Source: Rhodopirellula islandica (GTDB lineage: Bacteria > Planctomycetota > Planctomycetia > Pirellulales > Pirellulaceae). Taken from it: DNA of 64,000 nt. The translations under genes and the position numbers were made by a program. Numbering within the stretch: the first letter of the stretch is position 1; every line of letters begins with the position of its first letter. The notes beneath the pieces are model-generated. The model did not search any database, had not been told where the DNA came from, and was given only the letters and a program-made list of their open reading frames with translations. Shown here piece after piece: positions 54,929 through 63,563 of this stretch. The DNA is taken from NCBI RefSeq assembly GCF_001027925.1, contig NZ_LECT01000030.1, positions 1 through 64,000 of the forward strand, read 5' to 3'.

Positions 54929-55128
54929 TCCCGGTAGGGATGTCAGATGGTAGCCGGGGGTTGCTGCGTAGCAGCGTACCCCCGGAAACCGTGCGTCCCC
55001 AAAAACACTCTCCATCCCGCCGTGGCCATCGGCCACGGCGGGATGGAGAGTGGCGGCGTGGGCTACAGGTCCGTCGGTGGCGCGATCGCTTGCCGACGGC
55101 TACCATCTGAAATCCCTACCGGGATGAA
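54929..55128. repeat. MITE-like 200-bp element of nested palindromes
   Basis: Terminal inverted repeats of 29 bp (54929-54957 and 55100-55128) differ at one position and begin CATCCCGGTAGGGAT. Inside are a hairpin at 54956-54987 (CCGGGGGT with ACCCCCGG, plus GCTGC/GCAGC) and a perfect 21-bp stem with a 3-nt loop (55009-55029, 55033-55053). There is no coding capacity. It may be a non-autonomous mobile element or an RNA-forming repeat. Confidence 0.7.
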
Positions 55129-55177
55129 AACTTGCGCAAACGAATGCGTTCCATCACACCACATATTTCGCAGCCCA

Positions 55178-55230
55178 GCGTTCGCCCCGGTTTTGCGTGG
55201 GAACCGTGGCGAACGCCAAACGGCTCACAT
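55178..55230. repeat. REP-like element, copy 2
   Basis: Stem GCGTTCGCC (55178-55186) with GGCGAACGC (55208-55216), extended by CGGTT/AACCG after one mismatch, loop of 9 nt. The tail AAACGGCTCACAT (55218-55230) is identical to that at 5311-5323, but the core is inverted relative to that copy. Confidence 0.65.
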
Positions 55231-55481
55231 ACCCGATGACACCTGCGTACCTGCTTCGCTCTCGTCTGATGGATTCCAAGCCGGTCGGACTGACTTGAAA
55301 ACGACGAAAAGCCCGACGGGCCTGCAAGCAGACCGGTCGAGCTAGTCGTGGGGGTGGGTCGTGGATCCAACGCGCGTGTGTCGGACGACAACCACCCAAG
55401 CCTCCGCCCCTACGAAGGTGATGAGAACCGATCTGGCCCGGTCAGTGACTCGGGTTCAGACCTGGTTCGTGTTCAGGTGTT

Positions 55482-57947
55482 TCAGCGAGGGATGGGTTTC
55501 CGTCGCACAGGTTGTGGTGAGTACTCGGCAGGTTCCGCGACCGATGTGGTCACGGGTGCCGTGTAGGCCGCGGGTTGGACTCGGCGAGCCGTTCCCCACG
55601 ACGCACCATCGCTGGACGATGCGGCGGGCGACCGAAGTGGCTGAGCCGATTCGATCGAAGGAGCCGGTGTCGGAACGGTCACGGGAGCCGACAGCCGATC
55701 AATGGGCTGAGGAGCCTGCAACATTTCATGAGTGCTGGTGCCGTACTCGCTGAGTGGTTGATCTTCAATTCGCATTGGGTCGCGAACAATTCCCATGTCC
55801 ATTGGCAACGAATCGCCGTTGGCATCGCCGAAGAAGACTTGGCCGTCAGCCGCGTTCATCTCGAACTCACCCGGTGGCAACATTTGCCCGTGGGTGCTGG
55901 TTCCACTGCCAACGATTTGCGAAACGGAATCCGCATCCCGAACAGGCCCTTGGCGAACCACGCCTGGACGAGTCACACCGTACTGCAATTTCTTGCCAGC
56001 ACTTCGTTCACGAGCTCGTTCGAGTGCGTCCCAGTAGGCTTTCTTGTTCCATGGTCCTTCTCGCAGGGTGATGCCGCTGTTGGCGAGCAAGGTTCCCTTC
56101 AAGTAGTCCACGTAGCTCAGCGACTTGCTGTATTCGGCCAATGCACGGTAGTAGCTGATCTCGGCTTGAGCCTTGCGTTGCTGACTTTGCAGGACCACGT
56201 TGATGTCTCGTGTGCCAGCTTCGTATTCCGCCAATCGAGTTTCCACTTCGGTTTCAAACGCTTGCCATTGCTGGGCGTTGGTGTGAGTCAGTTGGTAATG
56301 CGAGCGAGCCTTGCGAACGGCACCCGACAACTTGCTGACAAGCAATCGTTCGTCCTCTTGCAACTTGGATCGTTCGCGAACAATGCGGAGCTTTGCGTTC
56401 TGGATGCGTGCCAATTCACGACGTGCACCAAAGGCGGGCGGAGTCACTTCGAGGCGTACCGCACCTTCTTGGAAATCACCACCGGTCAGGCTGCCGAGTG
56501 CGGAACTGCCTGGTTCAGGAAATTCACCGGTGCCGCCATTGGGAGGACCGAGCGTGTCACCGACACCGACCCAGCGGTACAGCAACGACAGGTTGACCTC
56601 GGGAAGGATCTGGTTCTTGGCCGAGATCACTTCCAGTTCTTGTTGCTTGATCCGAGTCTTGGTCTGACGAAGCTCAGGCGACAAGTACAACATCTGAGCA
56701 ACTGACTCGAACCAATCGAATTCAACTCGAGCGAGCGTTGGTTCGTCGATCGGACGAATCAAAAGCCCATCCGTTGCAGCCAATCCCATCAGCTCCCGCA
56801 ATCGGTTTTCGGCACCATAGACACCAGCACCATCCGGCCCGGGCAAATTCGATCCAGCCAGTGCCGTTTCGAGCTGAGCTTGGAACTGGAAGTACTGTCC
56901 TTTGGCTTGCGAAAATTCTTGCAATGTTCCCGTGCCGTTTTCCAACGCGAGTTGTGCAAACTGCTGAGTCGCCATCGCACTGTTGCGAGCGACCACGGCC
57001 GTGGCCACATTGCGATAGGAAACGTACAGGTCCCAGTAAGCGTTCTCAACGTCACGGACCAAGTTGCGAACTTGAATTTCATATTCGGCGATCGACACGT
57101 CTTCGTTCAGGCTGGCCAAGACAACCGGGATTCGGTTGACCAAGGTGCCGCGGTTCCGCATCAAAGGTTGTTGAACTTGTGCTTCCATCGTCACGGTGTA
57201 ATCACTTGGAACCACTCGCGATGCGGAGTTCAGAGCCAACGGTGCCGTGGGCAAGTTACTGTAACCGTAAACCAATTGGTGACGCAGCGTGGCGACCCCA
57301 CCGGTTGCGAAGCGTTTGCTGATCGCGGCTTGAGCGGTCACATCATCGGATTGAAACAACGACGTTGAAACAGCACTGTTGCCCGAGTTTCGTGGACGGT
57401 CGGTGTTGCTGTAGCTCAGGAAACCGCTGGCTTGAGCATCGAATTCGGCCAAGGCATCTTCGACACCGCCGACTTGGTTGGCTCGCAACACACCACGAGG
57501 CAGCGTGCGGTTGCCATTGCTATCCACCGTCAAAGGAACCGACTGAGTGGTCGTTTGCTGGATGGCGACATCATAGATGCTGCCAAACTGATCTGCGGTT
57601 CCGCTGATGAACTGATCGGACACGTTTTGACGGGTTTCTGCGATCCCGCTGGTGGTGACGTAGAACTTCGCATTTTGCAACGCGATGTTGGTCGCTTCTT
57701 CCAGCGTCAGATCCCAGAACTGGTAGTCGTGATTGCCAATCGCAAGCGGTGGCAACGACTCCGTCGCTTCGGGCAGACTCTCCACGTCCACATCCGGATA
57801 TTCAATCTGGGTGGCTGAGTTGAGATAGTAGTTCAGGTCCGGAGACTCGTTCAAGAAGAACGGCTGAGTTGGTGCGCACCCACTGGCGATCAGGAGTGTG
57901 ATTCCCAATTGCAGTTGTGCAGTCAAACGGATCAGTGAGCGATTCAT
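55482..57947 (-). CDS. TolC-family outer membrane efflux lipoprotein
   Basis: An 821-residue protein from ATG 57947. The signal ends in LLIASGCAPTQP, a likely lipobox. Two outer-membrane-efflux-protein repeats are visible, with long helical segments such as VENAYWDLYVSYRNVATAVV and AQAEISYYRALAEYSKSL. It is far longer than E. coli TolC (about 470): extra N-terminal sequence and a C-terminal Pro/Ser-rich tail of about 150 residues. It should form an outer membrane or envelope channel for export. No membrane-fusion or pump gene is adjacent. Confidence 0.85.
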   Translation of the reverse strand: MNRSLIRLTAQLQLGITLLIASGCAPTQPFFLNESPDLNYYLNSATQIEYPDVDVESLPEATESLPPLAIGNHDYQFWDLTLEEATNIALQNAKFYVTTSGIAETRQNVSDQFISGTADQFGSIYDVAIQQTTTQSVPLTVDSNGNRTLPRGVLRANQVGGVEDALAEFDAQASGFLSYSNTDRPRNSGNSAVSTSLFQSDDVTAQAAISKRFATGGVATLRHQLVYGYSNLPTAPLALNSASRVVPSDYTVTMEAQVQQPLMRNRGTLVNRIPVVLASLNEDVSIAEYEIQVRNLVRDVENAYWDLYVSYRNVATAVVARNSAMATQQFAQLALENGTGTLQEFSQAKGQYFQFQAQLETALAGSNLPGPDGAGVYGAENRLRELMGLAATDGLLIRPIDEPTLARVEFDWFESVAQMLYLSPELRQTKTRIKQQELEVISAKNQILPEVNLSLLYRWVGVGDTLGPPNGGTGEFPEPGSSALGSLTGGDFQEGAVRLEVTPPAFGARRELARIQNAKLRIVRERSKLQEDERLLVSKLSGAVRKARSHYQLTHTNAQQWQAFETEVETRLAEYEAGTRDINVVLQSQQRKAQAEISYYRALAEYSKSLSYVDYLKGTLLANSGITLREGPWNKKAYWDALERARERSAGKKLQYGVTRPGVVRQGPVRDADSVSQIVGSGTSTHGQMLPPGEFEMNAADGQVFFGDANGDSLPMDMGIVRDPMRIEDQPLSEYGTSTHEMLQAPQPIDRLSAPVTVPTPAPSIESAQPLRSPAASSSDGASWGTARRVQPAAYTAPVTTSVAEPAEYSPQPVRRKPIPR

Positions 57948-58525
57948 GCCCTGGACTTCCCTGGCGCGGTGCCGCCGCAGAACATGCCCCACGAGTGCCG
58001 CGAGTGCGGCATGGCATGTCCCCGAACGGGCCGAGTGTGGAAAGCCCCCCTATGAAAAGTCCCGCCCAACAACGTTCCACCGAATGGAACGAGACCTTCA
58101 TCCGAAAGTAGTTATCGGATGGCGGTCGGGTAAACTTTGACGGCAATCGGAAAAAACGTGAAGTTTCTCTCCCTTTGTCTGCGCAGCTCGTTTTCGAGCC
58201 AAATCGGCACCGTTTCAGCGTCTCTCATCATGAAGATTGGATTGAGAAAGAATGCGTCCTGCCGCAATGTCCAGTACAAAGGGCACTCAGCATGAAACGT
58301 TTTTGTGAAACGCGACCAAAGTCGAGCGCCCCCCTGTTCCGTCAAGCAGCGCTCCGCTCCATGCCATCGGCCACGACGAACCAGCGTTCACCGCGATCAC
58401 TTCACATTTTCCAAAGACAATGAGCACCTCACGTGAACAGTTGGGGCAACTGTTCTTCTCGGTGACTGGTTCTACTTTGTGACTGACACTCGATCTCCCG
58501 CCAACTCTCTCGCCTGAATTCCACC
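57948..58525. other. Divergent intergenic region, TolC-like/PHP
   Basis: About 578 bp. It contains the GAACAGTTG palindrome at 58435-58455, otherwise no clear feature. A minus-strand frame of 77 codons (58112-58345) has no motif and is not called. Confidence 0.5.
58435..58455. repeat. Isolated copy of the GAACAGTTG palindrome
   Basis: Arms GAACAGTTG (58435-58443) and CAACTGTTC (58447-58455) around GGG. The arms are identical to palindrome A of the direct repeat at 66-87 and 411-432, almost 58 kb away. Confidence 0.7.
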
Positions 58526-59791
58526 ATGAAACTCTCCCAGCGTTTGCATCCTCGCCTGCTTCCTGTTTTCCTCCTGTCGCTCTGTTTCACGTCGCTCTGT
58601 TGCTCACAACCGTGCCGCGCTGAGGAACCTGCACTGAAATGGTGGAAGGGCAATATCCACGCGCACTCGCTCTGGAGTGACGGCGATCAATTCCCAGAGA
58701 TGATCGGGGACTGGTACCAATCCGAGGGCTACAACTTCCTGGCCCTGACCGACCACAACGTGCTCAGTGAAGGCTCGCGATGGATGGACTATTCGAAAAT
58801 CCTGCAGCGCAGCGACGCCGGAATCCTAGATCGCTACCGAGCCCGATTCGGCGACGCGTGGGTCGAAACTCGCGGCACAGAGGATCAAGCGGACTACCAA
58901 GTGCGGCTCAAACCGCTCGATGAGTTCCGCTATCTGCTCGAACAACACCACCAATTCATCCTGATTCCCGCGGAAGAAATCAGCGACCGCGGCGATGGCA
59001 AACCGGTTCACATCAACGCGACAAACTTGGCCGAAGCCCTCGAACCCGCCGGCGGCGACACGGTTCGCCAAGTGATCGAAAACAACCTGCGAGCGATTCT
59101 GGAACACGAAAAGGCTCACGGACGCGAAGTCCTGCCGCACGTGAACCATCCCAACTTTCACTACGCCGTGACCGCCGAGGACCTCGCATCAGTCGTCTCC
59201 GAACGGTTCTTCGAAGTCTACAACGGGCACCCCGGTGTCAATCATCTCGGCGACGACGATCACCCCAGCATCGAACGCATGTGGGACATCATCAACGCCC
59301 TGCGTCAAACTTCGCTGAACGTCCCACCGATGATGGGCATCGCAACCGATGACAGTCACGAATACCATGGCAAGCCCGGATCGCGCCCCGGCCGCGGATG
59401 GGTGATGGTCCGCAGCCAATACCTGACGCCTGAGCACCTGATCCGCGCGATGAAACGCGGCGACTTCTACGCATCCAGCGGGGTCAGCCTGGACGACATG
59501 AACTACGACCCCGAGTCACAAACCCTGTCACTGAAAATCCAATCGGATCCCGACACGACGTATCAAACCAAGTTCATCGCCACCCTGGCCAAGGAAGACG
59601 GCCTGATCGACGAGCACCGAATCGGCGTGACCGTCGGAGCTTCCGACAGCCTTCAGCCTCAGTACACCCTGACCGGAAAAGAACTGTATGTCCGCGCGGT
59701 CGTGACCAGCAGCCAACCTCCCCGAGACCCGTCCTTCCAGGACCAAAAACAGCAGGCTTGGACCCAGCCTGTCGGTTGGGAATCCCCCTGA
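58526..59791 (+). CDS. Exported PHP-domain phosphoesterase-like protein
   Basis: A 421-residue protein. A signal peptide (LLPVFLLSLCFTSLCCSQPC) is followed by a PHP-type metal site: GNIHAHSLWSDGD, LALTDHNV, IPAEEISD and VLPHVNHPNFHY, then GIATDDSHEYHG. These His/Asp/Glu residues match the metal ligands of PHP hydrolases. The C-terminal 110 residues are beta-rich. Substrate unknown; export suggests an extracytoplasmic phosphate or phosphoester. Start ATG 58526. Confidence 0.82.
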   Translation: MKLSQRLHPRLLPVFLLSLCFTSLCCSQPCRAEEPALKWWKGNIHAHSLWSDGDQFPEMIGDWYQSEGYNFLALTDHNVLSEGSRWMDYSKILQRSDAGILDRYRARFGDAWVETRGTEDQADYQVRLKPLDEFRYLLEQHHQFILIPAEEISDRGDGKPVHINATNLAEALEPAGGDTVRQVIENNLRAILEHEKAHGREVLPHVNHPNFHYAVTAEDLASVVSERFFEVYNGHPGVNHLGDDDHPSIERMWDIINALRQTSLNVPPMMGIATDDSHEYHGKPGSRPGRGWVMVRSQYLTPEHLIRAMKRGDFYASSGVSLDDMNYDPESQTLSLKIQSDPDTTYQTKFIATLAKEDGLIDEHRIGVTVGASDSLQPQYTLTGKELYVRAVVTSSQPPRDPSFQDQKQQAWTQPVGWESP

Positions 59792-59886
59792 TTCGCTGTT
59801 TTCCAGCGGCTTGATCCTGCGAGATCCCGGGACCGTGCGTGAACTCTATGTTGATCGCCGGTCAGAGGCAGATTATCGTAGATCGC

Positions 59887-60249
59887 ATGAGCAAGAACAA
59901 AAACCTAAACATCTCCCGGGGTCTCGAAGGCTGGACCGTTCGGATCGTCCGCCAAGGCGAGCAACATTCCAAGTACTTTCGGTTCTCCGATGGCGGGATC
60001 CGAAAGTCGCTGGCCAAGGCCCAGAAATGGCGTGACGCCAAGATCAAAGAGCTCGGCGAGCGACAGTGGCGCAAGGGACCTCGCAAAAAACCCACCAACA
60101 ACACCTCGGGTGTGACCGGCGTCAGCAGAAACTTTTACGGCCGCTGGGTGGCGACTTGGCAGGAAGAGGGGGTCCAACGTTTCTTGACGTTCAAAACCAA
60201 GCGGGAAGCCGTCGCACACCGAAAAGCAATGATCGAAGACATGGGCTAG
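59887..60249 (+). CDS. Small protein with two AP2-like DNA-binding repeats
   Basis: A 120-residue basic protein (ATG 59887; an upstream ATG at 59839 would add 16 residues). Two AP2/ERF-like units can be seen: GWTVRIVRQGEQHSKYFRFS with a helix rich in Lys/Arg, and SGVTGVSRNFYGRWVATWQ, then FLTFKTKREAVAHRKAMI. Bacterial AP2 domains usually sit in HNH homing endonucleases; no endonuclease domain is present here. It may be a DNA-binding regulator or a relic of a mobile gene. Confidence 0.65.
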   Translation: MSKNKNLNISRGLEGWTVRIVRQGEQHSKYFRFSDGGIRKSLAKAQKWRDAKIKELGERQWRKGPRKKPTNNTSGVTGVSRNFYGRWVATWQEEGVQRFLTFKTKREAVAHRKAMIEDMG

Positions 60250-60254
60250 CCGTA

Positions 60255-60276
60255 CGACGGACTTCCGAGTCCGTCG
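60255..60276. repeat. Hairpin after the AP2-like gene
   Basis: Arms CGACGGACT (60255-60263) and AGTCCGTCG (60268-60276), loop TCCG. It sits just after the AP2-like stop codon. No T run follows; it could be a weak terminator or a dispersed repeat. Confidence 0.45.
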
Positions 60277-60394
60277 GTGCCAAGAACGATGGATTTCGTA
60301 AGGCCATCGCTCTGCGTCCCGACCCAAGCGTTCCGGCAATCCTTTGCACGTCCGCCACACGATGCCTGCGACATGGACTTCGCCGTCGAATCGA

Positions 60395-60811
60395 TCACTC
60401 CCCCGTCAGCTTGCCCATGCTAATTCGTTCTTCCACTTGAAATCCGAGTGATCGATAGAATGCAACAACCTCGCTGTTGTCGGCGATCACTTGCAGGTTC
60501 ACCTTCGGGCAACCACGACGGGCCAGTTCCGATTCAGCATGCCGGATCAATCGAGTCCCCACGCCACGTCGCCGGAAGGCAGGCGACACCGCGACGGAAT
60601 ACAGCCATCCGCGATGCCCGTCGTATCCGGCCATCACCGTGCCCGCCACATTCTCTTCGTCCGTTGCCACGAAGAACAATCCATCGTCCGCAGCCATTTT
60701 GCGATCGATCGACGTGCCAGGATCATTATGCCCAGTGGAGCGAGGAAATACCGTCAACCAAAGATCCACAACCGCATCACGATCTTCGGCGACGAACTTG
60801 CTTATCAACAT
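60395..60811 (-). CDS. GNAT-family N-acetyltransferase
   Basis: A 138-residue protein from ATG 60811, which has GAGGA close upstream; a start 39 bp earlier is possible. Conserved GNAT features: LYSVAVSPAFRRRGVGTRLI with the acetyl-CoA loop RRRGVG, and VAFYRSLGFQVEE near the end. Size is normal for a single GNAT domain. The substrate is unknown. It lies 35 bp from the end of the toxin remnant, in the same direction. Confidence 0.88.
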   Translation of the reverse strand: MLISKFVAEDRDAVVDLWLTVFPRSTGHNDPGTSIDRKMAADDGLFFVATDEENVAGTVMAGYDGHRGWLYSVAVSPAFRRRGVGTRLIRHAESELARRGCPKVNLQVIADNSEVVAFYRSLGFQVEERISMGKLTGE

Positions 60812-60846
60812 GAATCCTCGCCAATCAAGAAACCAATTTTCAGCGA

Positions 60847-61144
60847 TCAATCCGATCGCCGGGTTGCCCAGTAGTTTGGGTCTTGCGAACCGTGTGCGAC
60901 AGCGACGACAACAACATCCTCGCCATCAACACGGTAGATCACACGAAACGGAAATCGACGCAACAGATAAAAACGATGCCGAGCATCGCATTTCGGAAAG
61001 CGCATCGCGTCGGTCGAAATCAACGCGATTGCGTGATCAAACTCTTTTGAATTCCTCGGCGACACCGATGCTCTTCTTTGAATACCAACTCAAGGATTCG
61101 GAATAGTCGCGTTCGGCATCCTTTAAAACGATCACATTAACCAT
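60847..61144 (-). pseudogene. Frameshifted RelE/ParE-type toxin
   Basis: ATG 61144 opens a frame of 35 codons (VNVIVLKDAERDYSESLSWY, then EEFKRV) that stops at 61037-61039. The rest of the toxin continues one frame away: KEFDHAIALISTDAMRF, then RRFPFRVIYRVDGEDVVVVA and a final GSQDPNYWATR, ending at 60847. Removing one A from the AAAA run just before the stop restores a ParE-like protein of about 98 residues. The ATG overlaps the antitoxin stop by 8 bp. It is either inactivated, recoded, or a sequence error. Confidence 0.8.
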
Positions 61145-61373
61145 CGAGGCCTGCCTGGCGACGAGCACGCTCGCGGACTTCTCCCCAAGGCGCACCGGAC
61201 GTTTCTCCGGAATCATAAGCATCGCTTCGTCGATTCGCCTCAGCAATCCACTGCGAATCCGGTGGAACCCAGTCAGCTGGTGAGATGCCGTCCCAAAGCG
61301 CTTCAATCAACCTTGCTCTCTCTTCGGAAGGAAGAGCCTTCGCAGCCGTCAGAATTTCATTCATCGTGGTCAT
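61137..61373 (-). CDS. Addiction-module antitoxin (TIGR02574-type)
   Basis: A 78-residue protein from ATG 61373; ATG 61364 is an alternative. EILTAAKALPSEERARLIEA is the helix typical of the 'putative addiction module component' antitoxin family, followed by an acidic, Arg-rich C-terminus that should bind toxin. It overlaps the toxin gene by 8 bp, the usual antitoxin-first order. With the toxin frameshifted, it may be an orphan antitoxin. Confidence 0.82.
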   Translation of the reverse strand: MTTMNEILTAAKALPSEERARLIEALWDGISPADWVPPDSQWIAEANRRSDAYDSGETSGAPWGEVRERARRQAGLDG

Positions 61374-61475
61374 TTTGCTGTCGCTCAACTGATTCGAGAC
61401 AAGGGAAAACAAAGACCGCATTCACTCGACGTGGCTTTCCCATTCTATCAGCCGTCTTCAATCTCTGTTGAAGAA

Positions 61476-62084
61476 TCAAGGCAGCAGAAAAACCTGGAGC
61501 TTGCGGCATCCGTGGGCGCCCAGAACCAACGACTGCTCGATATCGGCCGTCTTGCTGGGGCCGGACACAAAGACACCAAAACCAGGGTCGGGAGTGCCGA
61601 TTCGGGCGTACGCTTCGTGCATGTTGTTCAGCAAATCCGATCGCGAAATCACGATCGCTAAGTACTGGGCGATGAAGATCATGACACGGTGAGGCAGCGT
61701 CTTGCCGTCGATCCAAATCGCTCCGTTCTCGGCCACACCAAACTCGCCGCGAACGATCGTCCAGTCCAACGTTGACAAGGCATGCGGGTCGTCGATGGTC
61801 GCTAAATCCACGGTCGGCGTGACCGCGTCGGGAACCGTTGACGCGATCCGGCGAGCGGACTGGAAGACTTCGATGGTTTGCAATTTCTCGCGAATTTCGC
61901 TGGGCGTGTTGACCAGATGGGCTTCGCCGCCCACCGATGCCAACGTGTCTTGAAACTGCTGCAAACGATCCTCAAACTGAATCACGCGAGCGGGATCGAT
62001 CGTGGGCAACTCCGGCGCATCGACGATGCAACCTTTCAATCGATCCAAAATGATCTGCCGACTGTTGGATTGTGCTTCGCTCAT
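61476..62084 (-). CDS. lutC: Lactate utilization protein LutC (LUD domain)
   Basis: A 202-residue protein from ATG 62084, overlapping the lutB stop (ATGA). The LUD-domain core is visible: WTIVRGEFGVAENGAIWI, then MIFIAQYLAIVISRSDL and GPSKTADIEQSLVLGAHG. LutC is one of three subunits of the Fe-S lactate oxidation complex. Last gene of the lut operon here. No terminator was seen before the antitoxin gene. Confidence 0.9.
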   Translation of the reverse strand: MSEAQSNSRQIILDRLKGCIVDAPELPTIDPARVIQFEDRLQQFQDTLASVGGEAHLVNTPSEIREKLQTIEVFQSARRIASTVPDAVTPTVDLATIDDPHALSTLDWTIVRGEFGVAENGAIWIDGKTLPHRVMIFIAQYLAIVISRSDLLNNMHEAYARIGTPDPGFGVFVSGPSKTADIEQSLVLGAHGCRKLQVFLLP

Positions 62085-63502
62085 GATCGCTCCTCCTTCG
62101 AAGCCGTTGCCGCCCCCGATGGCCGGTTCTTCGCATACCACTCGTGGAACGATTCTTTGGGAGGTTCAGGAAGGTCTCGGTCTTTGGCCCACGTGTTGAA
62201 ACGATTGTGCGTTAGCGATTTCGGCAGCACCTTCAGACTGACTCGCCCGAAGTACCCCGCCGCAGCAAACAGCGTTGGGTTGCGGAACAAGAACGAAGCC
62301 GCTTTCATCGCCATGCGTTTGTTCCAGGCAACCAAGCGTTTTCCCACCAAGACCTTTCGCCACGCCAGCAACTGGTGATGCAGTGGAATCTTGACGGGGC
62401 AAACGTCGGTGCATGATCCGCACAAGCTGCAGGCAAAGGGCAAACTTTTGTGAGCCTTGGCATTTTTCGCGGGGCCCAGCACGCTACCGATCGGACCGGG
62501 AACGGTGGCCCGATAGCTGTGCCCGCCACTGCGGCGATACACCGGGCAAGTGTTCATGCAAGCGCCGCAGCGGATGCAGTTCAAAGACTCACGAAAGGTT
62601 TTGCTGTCGCGAATTTTCGAGCGACCGTTGTCGACCAACACGATGTGCAGTTCGCTGTTCTCGTCGCGGGGCCCGTGAAAGTGCGACGTGTAGCTGGTGA
62701 TCGGCTGGCCGGTTGCACTGCGAGCAAGCAACCGAGTGAACACCGACAGGTCCTGGAACCGTGGCACCAACTTTTCGATGCCCATGCAAGCGATGTGAAT
62801 TCGCGGCAAGGAAACGCCCAGGTCGGCGTTGCCTTCATTGGTGCAAACGACCAAACCGCCGGTGTCCGCGATCGCGAAATTGACGCCGGTGATTCCGACT
62901 TCACCGCTCAAAAACTTGCCCCGCAAGTGCCCCCGTGCGGCTTCGGTCAACACCTGTGGGTCCGACTCGCCAGCGCGTGTGCCGAGATGCTGATGAAAGG
63001 TGTCGCCGACTTCTTCTTTTTTGATGTGAATCGCCGGCAGCACAATGTGACTGGGAGTTTCGCCACGCAATTGCACGATGCGTTCGCCCAAATCCGTGTC
63101 GACGACCTCGATGCCGTTGTCGATCAAGTATTCGTTCAGACCGCACTCCTCGGTCAACATCGATTTGCTCTTCACGATCCGAAGTGTGTCGTTGCGGCGA
63201 AGCAATTCCAACACAATGCGGTTGTGCTCTTCCGCGTCAGCCGCCCAGTGCACCACCGCTCCCAATCGAGTTGCATTGGCCTCGAACTGTTGCAGGTACT
63301 CGGGCAACTTTGCGATCGTATGATTCTTGATCGTCGACGCTTGCTCGCGGAGGTACTCCCACTCGGGAATCGATTGCGCTTGCTTGTCACGTTTGCTGCG
63401 AACGAACCACAACGAATCATCATGCCAATGCGACCGAGGTTCATTGGTCACAAACTCACGAGCGGCACTCGGGTGATCGACGATGGGAAGAGTAGAGGTC
63501 AA
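62081..63502 (-). CDS. lutB: Lactate utilization Fe-S protein LutB
   Basis: A 473-residue protein. The start is TTG 63502; a GTG about 17 codons later is possible. The N-terminal LUD-type domain contains LTEECGLNEYLID and ADTGGLVVCTNEGNADLGVS. Two [4Fe-4S] ferredoxin motifs follow: CIRCGACMNTCPVYRRSGGH (about 307) and CSLCGSCTDVCPVKIPLHHQ (about 355), then an alpha-helical tail. It carries electrons in L-lactate oxidation with LutA and LutC. Confidence 0.92.
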   Translation of the reverse strand: MTSTLPIVDHPSAAREFVTNEPRSHWHDDSLWFVRSKRDKQAQSIPEWEYLREQASTIKNHTIAKLPEYLQQFEANATRLGAVVHWAADAEEHNRIVLELLRRNDTLRIVKSKSMLTEECGLNEYLIDNGIEVVDTDLGERIVQLRGETPSHIVLPAIHIKKEEVGDTFHQHLGTRAGESDPQVLTEAARGHLRGKFLSGEVGITGVNFAIADTGGLVVCTNEGNADLGVSLPRIHIACMGIEKLVPRFQDLSVFTRLLARSATGQPITSYTSHFHGPRDENSELHIVLVDNGRSKIRDSKTFRESLNCIRCGACMNTCPVYRRSGGHSYRATVPGPIGSVLGPAKNAKAHKSLPFACSLCGSCTDVCPVKIPLHHQLLAWRKVLVGKRLVAWNKRMAMKAASFLFRNPTLFAAAGYFGRVSLKVLPKSLTHNRFNTWAKDRDLPEPPKESFHEWYAKNRPSGAATASKEERS

Positions 63503-63563
63503 GAGAAGTCACTTCGCTTTGGAATTCATTCAAACAAACAAGAACGCCGAAACCGTCAAACGG

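Larger units (their letters stand above)
54793..55481. other. Non-coding region carrying repeat elements
   Basis: About 689 bp between glycosyltransferase and TolC-like genes. It contains the 200-bp nested-palindrome element (54929-55128) and a REP-like element (55178-55230). Remaining sequence shows no gene. Confidence 0.6.

Noticed and set aside
54929-55128. Simple rho-independent terminator for the glycosyltransferase
   Set aside because: The element is 200 bp with matched ends and several hairpins, without a T run; this is more than a terminator needs.
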